Numbered from the stretch's first letter, positions 27,401 through 37,407 are shown. The stretch: DNA of 64,000 bases from Halorientalis sp. IM1011 (GCF_001989615.1 NZ_CP019067.1:434001-498000), one strand, 5' to 3'. The notes: generated from the sequence alone by a model not told the origin. A program made the numbers and translations.

Positions 27401-27928
27401 ATGGGAAGGACACCTGTACGGTATGCTTGGCCCCTTCGTTTGGGTGTTATCTTGGGATGTGTTTTGATGGGCTTGGCTCTTCAACTGAGCTATCTCTATC
27501 TGATCCTGTTCAATTCACGTGGATCTGGTGAGATGGAACTCGTGTGGGCAGGGTACACGATACTCCTGCTCGCCATCTCATGGGTTGTCGTTTCGCGGGT
27601 CGTATTTGACCGTATTCGCCAAGCAGCAGGCGGTCTACTGGTGAGTGGTATCGTCTGTTTCTTCCTCGCCGTCAGTACCGCTGGTGTTGGCTGTCTCGTT
27701 AGCACGACTGGTGGACAATTGGGTCCGGTTCCCGACTTCGTATTCTCGACTGGTGAACTGCTGGGAATTCCATCACCGATGATCGGATTCGAGACTTCCG
27801 ATGGCCACTGTGTCTCTTCCAGCCACCTCATCTTCTGGGTACTCGCATACGGGTTTCTCGTCGCCGGACTCTGGTTCGATCGCGGCGTGGACAAAGCGAT
27901 CTCCTCTGTGAGCAGGATGGTGGACTGA
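27401..27928 (+). CDS. Hypothetical four-helix membrane protein
   Basis: A 175-residue protein with four hydrophobic segments at about residues 13-36, 46-66, 77-100 and 145-163 and a polar loop with two cysteines (GHCVSS and VGCLVS) between helices three and four. No family is recognised. Codon use is less GC-biased than in the chromosomal part, fitting acquired DNA. No operon partner is visible. Confidence 0.5.
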   Translation: MGRTPVRYAWPLRLGVILGCVLMGLALQLSYLYLILFNSRGSGEMELVWAGYTILLLAISWVVVSRVVFDRIRQAAGGLLVSGIVCFFLAVSTAGVGCLVSTTGGQLGPVPDFVFSTGELLGIPSPMIGFETSDGHCVSSSHLIFWVLAYGFLVAGLWFDRGVDKAISSVSRMVD

Positions 27929-28179
27929 CTATCAATGATTTCCTTGGTTAGTGGGCAGGACGAACTGACAATTCGTCTCACTGTGGATCTAGCACTGGAT
28001 ATCCAAGAGACTAGGTTCCACAAATCGCTTCCAAGGGTGCCTTGAGTCTCGCCACTTGACTCTCGTCAGTATAATTGGTCGAATAGAACTAACAATACGA
28101 ATAGAACCGATAGACGGGGCGTGTTTTTCGACCACCAATCCACAACTTACTTTCTTCCCCTATACCGAGCGAAACCAAC

Positions 28180-29535
28180 ATGCCCACGCAGGCGACTGTC
28201 TATCGAATTCTCATCGCGACTCCGGCCGAGGTCGAAGAAGAGACCTATGCGGCCACGAATGCCGTGCTGGACTGGAATTCGGTGAAGGGCCGCGGGAAGA
28301 ACATCCATCTCGAGCCGGTCCAGTATCCAGCACACGTCGAAACAGATCCGGACGATCTGGCGTCAGAATTCGACCTGGTCATCGGTGCATTCTGGACACA
28401 AACTGGAGGGATAGCTGAGAGCGGATCGAGTATTCTCGACGTCGTCCGGCGCCTCGCGTTCAACGAATCGGTTCCCACGATCGTCGGCTTCTCGGAGAAG
28501 GAGATACCGCCCGGAAAGCTGGATCCCGAACAATACGGAGCAGTCGAGGACTTCAGGGAAGAGTGCCGGTCGGAGGGTCTGTATTTCACCTACGAATCCA
28601 TCGAGGAATACCAGAGCCAGTTAGAGCAGGAACTCACCCAGACCATGGCCGGACTCCTGGATGGCCCAAGTTTCACGACGAAGGACGATACCCACGAGTC
28701 CAGCGAGTACGATCCGGAGGTCGATCACGAGCGACTTCGCCTCTCGGCCGAGATGCATCGGGAACAGGACGTCCGGAACATCCAGCGCGTCGTCGATCAC
28801 TTCGAGGAAGTCGGCATCGATCAGCCGTACCGAGTTCTAGATACAGGCTGTGGATACGGAACCGTCACGAGAGATCGGTTCGGAAACGACGACCGGTTCG
28901 ACGTCGTTGGAATCGACCACACCAAGAGCGTCGTGAAGACAGCCCGGGAGGAGTACGCCGCTCCGAACATCGAGTACCGGTGGATGGACGTGAACAACCT
29001 CGGGGACAGCAGCCTCGGTGCGTTCGATCTGGTCTTCTCGAGTTATCTCTTCCACCACCTCGAGAACCAGGAGCCCGTCCTCTCGCTGCTCTGGGAGCAC
29101 GTCGACGACGATGGCGCTCTCCTCGTCCGCAGTTGTGACGACGGCCAGCATCTCCACTATCCGCCGGATAAGGACATGGACTGGGTCGTCGAGATCACCG
29201 ACGAGATCAAGGGATCGAGCGATCGCGGTCACGGACGTCGCCTCTATACCCACATGAATCGATTGACGCCAGCGCCCGAGGGTATCAGTCTCGACCTCAA
29301 GAATTACCACACCGGTGGGATGGATACTGAAGAACGGCGCCAGTACTGGGACGTCTTTCACTCGAATCGACTGCACTACGCCGAGAGATTGGCGAACCGT
29401 GATGAAGCCACGCTCGAGGATCAGGACCTCTATGAGACGATGTCCGAGAAGATGGACCAGCTGGAGGAGAAGTTCGTCGACAACTCCCACTTTCTCGATG
29501 CGAAGAGCGTTCCTGTTGCTGTAGCATTCAAGTAA
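28180..29535 (+). CDS. DUF4062-like domain fused to class I SAM methyltransferase
   Basis: A 451-residue two-domain protein. Residues about 8-150 look like DUF4062: a RILIATPAEVEEET opening, an EFDLVIGAFWTQTGG strand and a SGSSILDVVRR helix, then VPTIVGFSEKEIPP, as in proteins that carry this domain ahead of NACHT or other effector domains. A linker leads to a methyltransferase domain (about residues 190-340) with motif I VLDTGCGYGT at about residue 217, an acidic VVGIDHTKS strand, and FDLVFSSYLFHHLE as motif IV. The C-terminal 110 residues are charged and helical. The combination is unusual. The substrate is unknown; a stress or defence function is inferred from the N-terminal domain and location. 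Confidence 0.65.
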   Translation: MPTQATVYRILIATPAEVEEETYAATNAVLDWNSVKGRGKNIHLEPVQYPAHVETDPDDLASEFDLVIGAFWTQTGGIAESGSSILDVVRRLAFNESVPTIVGFSEKEIPPGKLDPEQYGAVEDFREECRSEGLYFTYESIEEYQSQLEQELTQTMAGLLDGPSFTTKDDTHESSEYDPEVDHERLRLSAEMHREQDVRNIQRVVDHFEEVGIDQPYRVLDTGCGYGTVTRDRFGNDDRFDVVGIDHTKSVVKTAREEYAAPNIEYRWMDVNNLGDSSLGAFDLVFSSYLFHHLENQEPVLSLLWEHVDDDGALLVRSCDDGQHLHYPPDKDMDWVVEITDEIKGSSDRGHGRRLYTHMNRLTPAPEGISLDLKNYHTGGMDTEERRQYWDVFHSNRLHYAERLANRDEATLEDQDLYETMSEKMDQLEEKFVDNSHFLDAKSVPVAVAFK

Positions 29536-29907
29536 AAGAACTTTCCTTATAAAATTGCCATCCCCCGATAATGTTTAAATGGCTTGTTTAGACATGGAAC
29601 CTAAAGATAGCGGTCTGTGGGACTCTCTTACAACTCTCCGCTGGTCCACGATAAACCAGGTATATATAAGCAATTGATGCAACTATCATTCAGCGATCTA
29701 ACATAGGCAAACTCATAAACTACATTTTCAGACCAGTCAGCACGACAGCGTTGATAGACTACGAAACCAGTGCCAATTGGATAGCCTCCAGACAATAAAG
29801 CAGTAGGACATCTAAGTCAGGTGTTTGGTACTCTTCGGATACATTCACACAAATTATTCAATACCGTAATTTATTTTATTCAAATGGGTTAAGTTGTAAA
29901 TGATTCA
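29536..29907. other. AT-rich intergenic region
   Basis: About 370 bases of low-GC sequence with no gene. The last 90 bases (for example ACCGTAATTTATTTTATTC near 29862) probably hold the promoter of the protease gene. Confidence 0.5.
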
Positions 29908-32900
29908 ATGGAATTCAACGGTTACAGTGGTCTAAATGGCGACCGAAACCGGTACCAAACAGTCCGTCTGGCCACTTACCTGATTGCGATATTGATTCTG
30001 GTTGTGGGCGTCGGACCTGCAGCCGAAGCAACTAGTGCTTCAGTGTCTAGTGATCAAACGATGGGGACGGAGATCTCATTCGCTCTCACTAATAGTGTCG
30101 GATCATTTGAAAGCGGTACCAACGAAACCACCCATGTCACGCTTATCACTGGAGATAAAGTCATTATAAATGAAAGCGGAAGTGCCCCGACCTATCGGCT
30201 GGCTAAAAACGAGTCGGCGACAGTATTTAAGACCGAAGCAGAGACCTATGTCATGCCCGAGGACGTAAACCTTTCTAAGTTTGATCGGGATCTGTTCAAT
30301 ATAAACCGTCTACGGGCAAAGGAGGTCACGGACGCCCAGTCGGTGCCTGTGATCATCAAGTGGGCCAACGATACGGCAGATACGAGACCACTGAGACAAC
30401 ATTCAGACATCCGCTTGCACCGAACCCTAGAAACGATCAATGCAACGGCGGCGAGTGTCTCGAGGACTAACTCAAGTAATGCCTACCGTACGCTGGCCAG
30501 TGCGCCGAGCGTCGAGTTCGTTCACTATGACGCACTCGTTAATGCGACGGGAACCGCACGTGAGAATATCGACCTGAGCGCGGCGCGCGCGCATTTTAAC
30601 GTTACCGGTGCGGGCGTTGAAGTGGCAGTACTCGATAGCGGCGTCAATGAGTCCCATCCCGACATCGGGGATGACGAGATCGCAGAAATCAACTTAGTCC
30701 ACAACGGGGCCGCCGGCGACGCTTTCAACCACGGGACCGCCGTGGCTGGTCTCGTGACCGGCGACGGTACGGCCTCCAATGGGACGTATGAAGGTGTGGC
30801 ACCCGACGCCGATATAATCGACGTTCAGGTACTGGACCGGACTGGATCGGCCCGGACATCGACGATCATCGATGGGGTAGACCATGCGATCCAACAAGAT
30901 GTGGACCTCATCACGATGAGCCTTGGTCAGACCGCCACGACCGTTCGGACAGACGATCCTCTCCATGAGATCATCGATGTTGCGGTCGAACGGAATATCA
31001 CTGTGGTGGCCGCCGCCGGAAATACCGGCTCTCTCGGCTATGGCACAGTGCAATCACCCGGCATATTACGCGACGTCATTACCGTCGGAGCAAGCGATGA
31101 CGAATCTGGGATCGCACCGTACTCAAACCGAGGGCCGACTCCCGTCGGTGAGTACGTCAAACCCGACCTCGTAGCCCCTGGTGGAAACGTGACCGCACCG
31201 AACGCTAGTAACGACGGGTACCATACCTTTGAAGGGACATCATACGCCACCCCACTGGTGTCCGGGACCGCGGCGCTCCTCAAATCTCGGCACCCGGACT
31301 GGTCCCCACAGCGCATCAAGAACGTCATCACGTCGACGGCGGACTCCGTAGGGACAGCGAACACCTATCTACAGGGTAGCGGTGAATTGAACGTATCAGC
31401 CGCGCTCGGGGCGAACCTTATTGTCGATCCCGCGACAATTGACTTCGGGTCGGTTCCGGCCGGGGAAACGACGACCCGGACTATCAGGATACGAAACCTG
31501 GGATCGAAATCACAACAAGCTGACCTTTCCACAACAGTCTCGGCGATCAATTCCTCGACATCTGGACAGGTTTCGCTCAACCGGTCGTCAGTAATGGTCC
31601 CGGCCGGCGGTTCAGTTGCCGTTGAGCTGTCAGTTGACGCGAGTGACCCGTTGCTCCGACCGTACTCGGGGCGTCTCCAGGTCGGCGACGCCACCGCTAT
31701 CTTCGGATATGTGCCAAAGAGACAGGTTACTGTAACTAAGCGATGGCTTGGTTCGACAACCAGTGATCGCGTAACTCTGATCCACCCCAAGTCTAACACC
31801 GTCTATGGCCCCAAGACGCTGGACGGGTCGGAGGTCACATTCGAGGTCCAACAGTCGGGTAAGTTCATCGCCTTCTCATCCGGGCGATACGACGGCCAAC
31901 CAATCGTTACGGCAAACAGTACATCGGTCGAGGGCACGGGACAGATTATCCTCGATGAACGACAAACAGTCCGGCGGACTATCGACACAGGCTCTCTTCC
32001 TCAGGACGGCTCCAAACTGATCAATCGGACCGTAATAGTGAACGCGACGCTGAACACCGCGCCAGTCGACACGCGTATCGCCACTGACAACCCCAAGACG
32101 GCTGCTATCTGGATCAGCCCAACGCCGACGTTGACCTACGCTGTCCGCCGAGTGATGACCATCGCGCCCACTGAGCAGGCGTACAACACCTCCACGATAT
32201 ACCACCTCAAACATGTCACTCAGAATGTCTCCAGTCCGGAGGCGGTCAAGGTTGACGTTGATGTGATGAACGAACAGATCGTCCATTACTATCGGGGAGT
32301 TCCTGGCGAGACCTACAACGCGACGTTGGCCGCGGACGCGTTCGACGACGTACCGTTGTATGAGTCATATACCACGGATGGCATCGGAACGACCTTCGAG
32401 CAAACCATCTATTCCTCGCCTGATATAGCGCAGTACCACGATTCGTTCGCCGTCGGCTCGTTCGGGTCTATCAAGTGGACCGCAACACCGCAGCTGCTCA
32501 TCCGGAACTTCGAGGACAAGGAGCGGATCGAAACTGCCGTGAAGAAACATCCATTCCGGTCGAAGGTCTCGGCGTGGTCGCTTTCCGAGCAAGGCCTTCG
32601 GACAACGCTATTCCCGACCGTCGGGCAACCTCCAAATGGCTACGTCATCAGTGACCTGGTACCCGATGAGTACGATCTCTGGGTAAATGGGGAGCGCATC
32701 CGGTCGACCACACGGAACGAGGCCGTGACAACGATTCATACAGACCGGGACACCATCCGGACGGTGCGCCTACGTGTTCGTAGCCGCCACGGTATGTCGT
32801 CGCTGTCGAACGATACGGTGACCACTTTCACCGCGACAACCAACGGATCGGACACACAGCCGCCGACCGTCCCAAGCATTACCTTCGAGGAACACGGTAA

Positions 32901-34068
32901 GACCAACATCGTTTCGAACGGTTCGTTTGACATAGAAGTCTCCTCGTCGGACGCCAGTGGAATCCAGAATCTCACCCTCTACGTCGCCACCCGTGACGCT
33001 GACGGTGTCCCGGCGACGACACCCTTCGAGAACGCGAGTGATTGGCGACGTGTCTCGCTCACAGAACGCGGCGACGGCACGGCCGCCGCTACACTTGACC
33101 TGGGGACCTACCGCGGGACCCTCAGCGTGGCCACCCGCGCCGTTGACGATGATGGCAACACCGTTGAGACGACCGCTACGGATGCGGTCGTCGTCGGAAG
33201 CAGAACGCCGACCGCGCGTCTACGGGCCAACACAACACTGACCGACATCGACACGCCCGTTAGGTTCGACGCCAGCGACTCCTATGACGACCTGGCCGTC
33301 GCCACCTACCACTGGGACTTCGACGGCGACAGTGAGATTGACGAAACAACTGACAGGCCGACGGCGATCCACCGCTACGAAGAGCCGGGAGCCGTCCGGC
33401 CGACACTCACAGTCGTCGACTCGCATGGATTTACCAACACCACCCGCATGGATCAAATTGCTATCGGTAATTCGCTCCATACCGGGTTCGACAACTTCGA
33501 CAACCGGACCCGTACTGATGTTCGCAGTGCAATTATCACCGACTCGGTTAGATTGACTGTAGAGCGGCTGAATGGCCGTCAACAGATCGGCGACGACGAG
33601 ATGCTTGTCGCCCGCAGCGACGTCAACGGGGGCATTACCGGCGGCGGCAATAGTACGATTGTTGTCAATGGTGGGCAGGTCAACGGTCGAACGGATACGC
33701 ACAATCTTGTCGCTGCCGACAGCCAATTCAACGGCGGTGTAGTCACCACTGGGACCGTCACAGTAGTAGGTTCGACCACAGCAAAAGGTGGTATCGAAGC
33801 CGCGGAATCAATCCGTGTACTCAGCGGGGGCACGCTGACGGTCCAGGGTGCGTTGACAGTCAAGAACCTCACGGTTGCCAGTGACGGAGCGGTAACCGTC
33901 CATGGGTCGGTAGACGTCGACCGCTTCAGGGTCGACAACGCGACCACTATCCGTATCCAAGGTAGTCTCGACTGTGAGTCAGTTGATGGCACGATTGAAA
34001 ACCTCAGCGTACGTGGTTCAACCGACTGCGAAGGCTTATCCGACACCAACAATGAGGAGTCGTCTTGA
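29908..34068 (+). CDS. Large subtilisin-family (S8) secreted protease with PKD and repeat domains
   Basis: A 1,386-residue exported protease. After a hydrophobic signal segment (residues about 17-40) and a propeptide region comes the S8 catalytic domain. Its residues are Asp in VAVLDSGV (about D243), His in NHGTAVAG (about H275), the oxyanion Asn in AAAGNTGS, and Ser in EGTSYATP (about S445). Beta-sandwich modules follow, then a PKD domain (DASDSYDD...YHWDFDGD, about residues 1110-1190). A C-terminal beta-helix-like repeat region with many Gly/Thr/Val repeats ends in a DCE cysteine pair. It probably degrades proteins outside the cell or stays on the surface. It is isolated by AT-rich spacers, a sign of acquisition. 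Confidence 0.85.
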   Translation: MEFNGYSGLNGDRNRYQTVRLATYLIAILILVVGVGPAAEATSASVSSDQTMGTEISFALTNSVGSFESGTNETTHVTLITGDKVIINESGSAPTYRLAKNESATVFKTEAETYVMPEDVNLSKFDRDLFNINRLRAKEVTDAQSVPVIIKWANDTADTRPLRQHSDIRLHRTLETINATAASVSRTNSSNAYRTLASAPSVEFVHYDALVNATGTARENIDLSAARAHFNVTGAGVEVAVLDSGVNESHPDIGDDEIAEINLVHNGAAGDAFNHGTAVAGLVTGDGTASNGTYEGVAPDADIIDVQVLDRTGSARTSTIIDGVDHAIQQDVDLITMSLGQTATTVRTDDPLHEIIDVAVERNITVVAAAGNTGSLGYGTVQSPGILRDVITVGASDDESGIAPYSNRGPTPVGEYVKPDLVAPGGNVTAPNASNDGYHTFEGTSYATPLVSGTAALLKSRHPDWSPQRIKNVITSTADSVGTANTYLQGSGELNVSAALGANLIVDPATIDFGSVPAGETTTRTIRIRNLGSKSQQADLSTTVSAINSSTSGQVSLNRSSVMVPAGGSVAVELSVDASDPLLRPYSGRLQVGDATAIFGYVPKRQVTVTKRWLGSTTSDRVTLIHPKSNTVYGPKTLDGSEVTFEVQQSGKFIAFSSGRYDGQPIVTANSTSVEGTGQIILDERQTVRRTIDTGSLPQDGSKLINRTVIVNATLNTAPVDTRIATDNPKTAAIWISPTPTLTYAVRRVMTIAPTEQAYNTSTIYHLKHVTQNVSSPEAVKVDVDVMNEQIVHYYRGVPGETYNATLAADAFDDVPLYESYTTDGIGTTFEQTIYSSPDIAQYHDSFAVGSFGSIKWTATPQLLIRNFEDKERIETAVKKHPFRSKVSAWSLSEQGLRTTLFPTVGQPPNGYVISDLVPDEYDLWVNGERIRSTTRNEAVTTIHTDRDTIRTVRLRVRSRHGMSSLSNDTVTTFTATTNGSDTQPPTVPSITFEEHGKTNIVSNGSFDIEVSSSDASGIQNLTLYVATRDADGVPATTPFENASDWRRVSLTERGDGTAAATLDLGTYRGTLSVATRAVDDDGNTVETTATDAVVVGSRTPTARLRANTTLTDIDTPVRFDASDSYDDLAVATYHWDFDGDSEIDETTDRPTAIHRYEEPGAVRPTLTVVDSHGFTNTTRMDQIAIGNSLHTGFDNFDNRTRTDVRSAIITDSVRLTVERLNGRQQIGDDEMLVARSDVNGGITGGGNSTIVVNGGQVNGRTDTHNLVAADSQFNGGVVTTGTVTVVGSTTAKGGIEAAESIRVLSGGTLTVQGALTVKNLTVASDGAVTVHGSVDVDRFRVDNATTIRIQGSLDCESVDGTIENLSVRGSTDCEGLSDTNNEESS

Positions 34069-34706
34069 CACACCAGAGGGAACGGACCACAGATTGAACG
34101 CACATCTGTCGAAACACGCAAAAATCCCGGCTGAATGCCGCGATAGCTAGTAAGCACGGAAGGAAAGGGGCGATGTAGTTATCTCGCCTGCTCTTTATTT
34201 CAATGAATGTTTTCTCATATCAGTGCCACAAAGTTTGTTTTTATGCATTTTCTAAATTCCCATCATGAATTTTATAACAGGCTCGAGACACTCTATCTGA
34301 CGTTACCGCTAAGCTGATTGACTAATGCGCCACGTTAAATCACGGTGAGGTAGAGCGAATATTGACATATACTTAATTGTGGTTCATGCCCTCCATAGCA
34401 GATCCGAGTCTCGCCATTTTTTGGACCTATTGGAATTGATCACCTTGAGACTCCCCGGCAAAGAAGCGAACGCATCATGTTCTCATATTCCGAGGTGAAA
34501 AAGGAAACACGGTCATAGCCTTTCGTTCGGCCAAAATCCTTAAACATTAATTCATATAATACAATATTATTTATAATATAATATTTTCAGCATGGGATGA
34601 GCCATATATTCTAATAACACATATAATGATTCGAGAAACCCCTTGCGGATTTTCACCTCACGCAAATTGGAAAAATTAGCGCGCAAAAATATAAAGCAGT
34701 TAAATA
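34069..34706. other. AT-rich intergenic region with an inverted repeat
   Basis: About 640 bases without a gene between the convergent protease and Tat-exported protein genes. It contains a perfect 8-bp inverted repeat with a 7-base spacer, AATATTAT (34563-34570) and ATAATATT (34578-34585). No known replication or regulatory motif was recognised. Confidence 0.5.
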
Positions 34707-35378
34707 CTATGCGCCTTTGTCAATTTCGGATCCGCCATCTGCATCAACAGTCATATCGATGTACGGGTTCTTTTGATCAAGACACCCCCATCGGGTAATG
34801 CAGATTTTGAACGTTCCCTGGGTGTGGTATCTATAATCATATTCGCCGACTCCACCGTTCTCATCCAAGACTTCTTTCCCTTCGTAGATAGCGTAAGTGT
34901 TCTTTGTGGTTCCTCTGGCGTACTTTTCAATATCAGTTATTTCGTCGGCGTCGTCGTCGTAGTCCCACTCGATTTCCTGTTCGTATGTCCAGATACGGCC
35001 GATCTCGGGAGCAGTCCGGTATACCTCTGCGAAGGCATACCCTTCTAGATCTGCCGCGTTCGCTCCTTCCGGCGCCTCTCGAATATCGATTTCCGTCTCG
35101 AATTGATCTATCACTTCCTCTCGGGTCTCCTCGGAAAGTGATTTCCACTCTTCGTCGAACCTTCCTTCTTCTTCTGCCTTGTCAAGGTCACGCAGAACCT
35201 CCTGAATATCATCATCGGAACCGGCAGTTCTCCGTTTCTTGTCTCGGTCTCTACCAGCTGATGCTGGCGAGGTGAATACTGAGAGGGCAACGGTTGCTCC
35301 GCCAATAGACTTCACAACCTTGCGGCGATTGTATTCGGTTTCTTTCCGGTCGCCATCCGCGGGGATATCATCTGACAT
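34707..35378 (-). CDS. Tat-exported hypothetical protein
   Basis: A 223-residue protein with a twin-arginine-type signal (YNRRKVVKSIGG then a hydrophobic run ending SPASA at about residue 40). A highly charged helical part follows (about residues 45-90), and then a beta-rich domain with two cysteines (CITRWGC) near the end. The Met at 35378 is used so that the Tat motif is near the N-terminus. Halocin precursors of haloarchaea are also Tat-exported, but this protein lacks the ten-cysteine core of halocin C8, so no such call is made. Function unknown. Confidence 0.55.
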   Translation of the reverse strand: MSDDIPADGDRKETEYNRRKVVKSIGGATVALSVFTSPASAGRDRDKKRRTAGSDDDIQEVLRDLDKAEEEGRFDEEWKSLSEETREEVIDQFETEIDIREAPEGANAADLEGYAFAEVYRTAPEIGRIWTYEQEIEWDYDDDADEITDIEKYARGTTKNTYAIYEGKEVLDENGGVGEYDYRYHTQGTFKICITRWGCLDQKNPYIDMTVDADGGSEIDKGA

Positions 35379-35943
35379 CCAAATTGAAGTATAATCTCCA
35401 CCCATTTAATTATTACTGAATAACACTATTTGCATGAAATAATCAGAATTTAACCTGAAATTGGAACTGATCCTTGGTGGCTCTCAGGCACTGACACTGG
35501 TCCAGTGATGGCTTGACATTGAGACGAAAACCTCTACGTGGTGAGATATCCTTGGCATATAGAATATGAATTATTTGAGCGAGTCGCCAATGTAGCCACT
35601 GGGGAATGAAATCCAACGTTCGTAAGTACATGGCCGTAAAGCTGTTCCAGATTCATCAACCATAGAAACCAGTCGCTGCTATGTAGAGGTACGGTGACCA
35701 GTTGTGATCGTCAGGACAGGCTATAATATGCCGGAGGACAAGGAGTTTGACAACGATACCAACTGCCTCAAGCGTTCCATAGAAGACGATTATTGACGAC
35801 TCTCCGAAGATAAACAAAGTCAAACTCCGGGTTCAAAAGTACATCATTGAATCGGTAAAGAAAGATGCGCCAACGGTGTTAGGTTCGTTACCGAACACGA
35901 CTGAATCGATCCGGTTCTGTTACACAACCGTCAATCTCGTACC
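35379..35943. other. Intergenic region, possibly decayed coding DNA
   Basis: About 560 bases with only short frames broken by stops. No transposase or other family could be recognised. Confidence 0.4.
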
Positions 35944-36396
35944 TCAGTCCATTCTCGTCGCTGGAATCCCTACGCTACTATACCGTCGATAAAGATACCA
36001 AAGACAAAGTGCGTTCACGATGCCGATACCAATGACGCCGGATTGCGTGAACGTAGCGATAATGGTAACGATACCGCCGATAGCCCAGACCTGGGAACTA
36101 GGCTCCCACTCGTCGCCCAGATTACGGACGAACGAACTGTCATACGCGAATGCAATCGGAAGCGTCACGACGAACAAACGAAACAGAAACGAACTCACGT
36201 CTACAGTGTGGAAGATCACGGATGTCGATCCAACTAACTCGCCGAGCGCCTGTGGTCCTCCGACCCCGTGGAAGACAAGCTCCCCCGCTGAGAGAAGTGG
36301 GACGGCGACAATGACATGCCACCAGTCATTTCGGGAAAACGGGCTAAGATTCGGCATCGCTGTTCGAATCCCATTGAGGGCCATATGTAATTCCAT
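35944..36396 (-). CDS. Hypothetical four-helix membrane protein
   Basis: A 150-residue protein with four hydrophobic segments (about residues 26-45, 65-90, 105-120 and 124-136) and a small soluble N-terminus. No family is recognised. It is encoded just upstream of, and in the same direction as, the non-coding gap after the small winged-helix gene. Composition is less GC-rich than the chromosome. Confidence 0.5.
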   Translation of the reverse strand: MELHMALNGIRTAMPNLSPFSRNDWWHVIVAVPLLSAGELVFHGVGGPQALGELVGSTSVIFHTVDVSSFLFRLFVVTLPIAFAYDSSFVRNLGDEWEPSSQVWAIGGIVTIIATFTQSGVIGIGIVNALCLWYLYRRYSSVGIPATRMD

Positions 36397-36582
36397 GATA
36401 TAGAGTTATAAATATTTTCGGGTGTCCTTGGAGTAGTGGGATGGAGGGTAGTTTGAACGTATTTCAATTTGTCTATGGTCGAGATTGGCCTCCACAGATG
36501 ACGTAGCGAATAGATGAGCTTGGTGTTGATCGAACAATGAGTCACACTGCAAAATACCCTCTTCTCCAGACCAACCCTCAGT

Positions 36583-36837
36583 TCAAGACATATCTTGAAA
36601 ATCCGCAGCGGTTGCATCGGAATCATGGAGATATTTCCTCCCCAGATCGGTAATCGCGTAGTACCCGTTTCGTTCTGGATCCTTCTCGACGAGTCCATTC
36701 TGCTCGAGTTTCCGGAGTCGACGGTTGACCTGCGAGTAGGAGACGACCGGATCGATGTTGACGTGAACCACCTTCGGCGGTGCTGCGATATCGTGTTCGT
36801 CCAGCCAATCCAGGACGACATCGTCGACTTGGCTCAT
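36583..36837 (-). CDS. PhiH1-repressor-like winged-helix protein (second copy of the type)
   Basis: An 84-residue winged-helix protein (VDDVVLDWLDEHDIAAPPKVV, then SYSQVNRRLRKLEQNGLVEKD and a YYAITDLGRKYLHD wing). Its last strand and helix parallel those of the protein at 26980-27273 (YYRISDLGRRYLSD), though the rest differs. The start may be at 36858, adding seven residues. It is divergent from the secretion operon beginning at 37123, so it is well placed to repress that operon; this is an inference. Confidence 0.7.
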   Translation of the reverse strand: MSQVDDVVLDWLDEHDIAAPPKVVHVNIDPVVSYSQVNRRLRKLEQNGLVEKDPERNGYYAITDLGRKYLHDSDATAADFQDMS

Positions 36838-37122
36838 CCAGGGCACGACCGGTCGCATACCCCCTGCGTGGACCTACTGGGTTAAATAAGTAGGACCATA
36901 GTTGCCTCTCGATATTGTGTTTCTGAACATGGAAATATGCATTATGCATCTAATTATGGGCACAATTTTATACCATCCTAATCTGTAGCTCGAATAGGAG
37001 GTTTAGGATCCAGCCATCTACCAGTCAAAAATAACAGTCGAATGCAGAGACGGTAGCCCCATGACCAGCGCTATGACTGTGAACATGACAGAATCACGCG
37101 AGCGAGCATCTGCAAACGGACA

Positions 37123-37407
37123 ATGACACGAAACATGGTCACGACCACGGTCTCGGTCGACCCAGCAGACGCGCTGTTCCTGGACTGGGCGACGGGAATC
37201 AACGCTTCCGGACTCTTCCGCGAAGCCCTGTCGGAACAGATGGACTACCGCGACATCGATCGCGACGAACTCGTCGCACTCGTCGAGGAAGCCCTCCGCG
37301 ACGACGATATCGAACTCACCGACCTGTACGAGCAGACGTCGTGTGTCGACGATCTCGAAACGGTGCTCGCGACCACCCAACAAACATTCAACTCGATCAA
37401 TGAGTAA
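37123..37407 (+). CDS. Small acidic protein at head of the T4SS operon
   Basis: A 94-residue acidic protein with a beta-strand start (VTTTVSVDPADALFL) and two helices (ASGLFREALSEQMDY, DELVALVEEALRDDD), reminiscent of a ribbon-helix-helix DNA-binding protein but not certain. Its last eight bases overlap the next gene's start (ATGAGTAA), so it is translationally coupled to the pilin-like gene. Autoregulation or assembly control of the operon is possible. Confidence 0.55.
   Translation: MTRNMVTTTVSVDPADALFLDWATGINASGLFREALSEQMDYRDIDRDELVALVEEALRDDDIELTDLYEQTSCVDDLETVLATTQQTFNSINE

Noticed and set aside
34707-35378. Halocin precursor
   Set aside because: It is Tat-exported like halocin C8 but has only two cysteines in its C-terminal region instead of the cysteine-rich core. 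No immunity gene was recognised.
35443-35631. 62-codon minus-strand frame
   Set aside because: It lies in the decayed 35.4-35.9 kb gap, has no recognisable domain, and is not supported by a promoter or neighbour; it may be a gene remnant but this cannot be shown.
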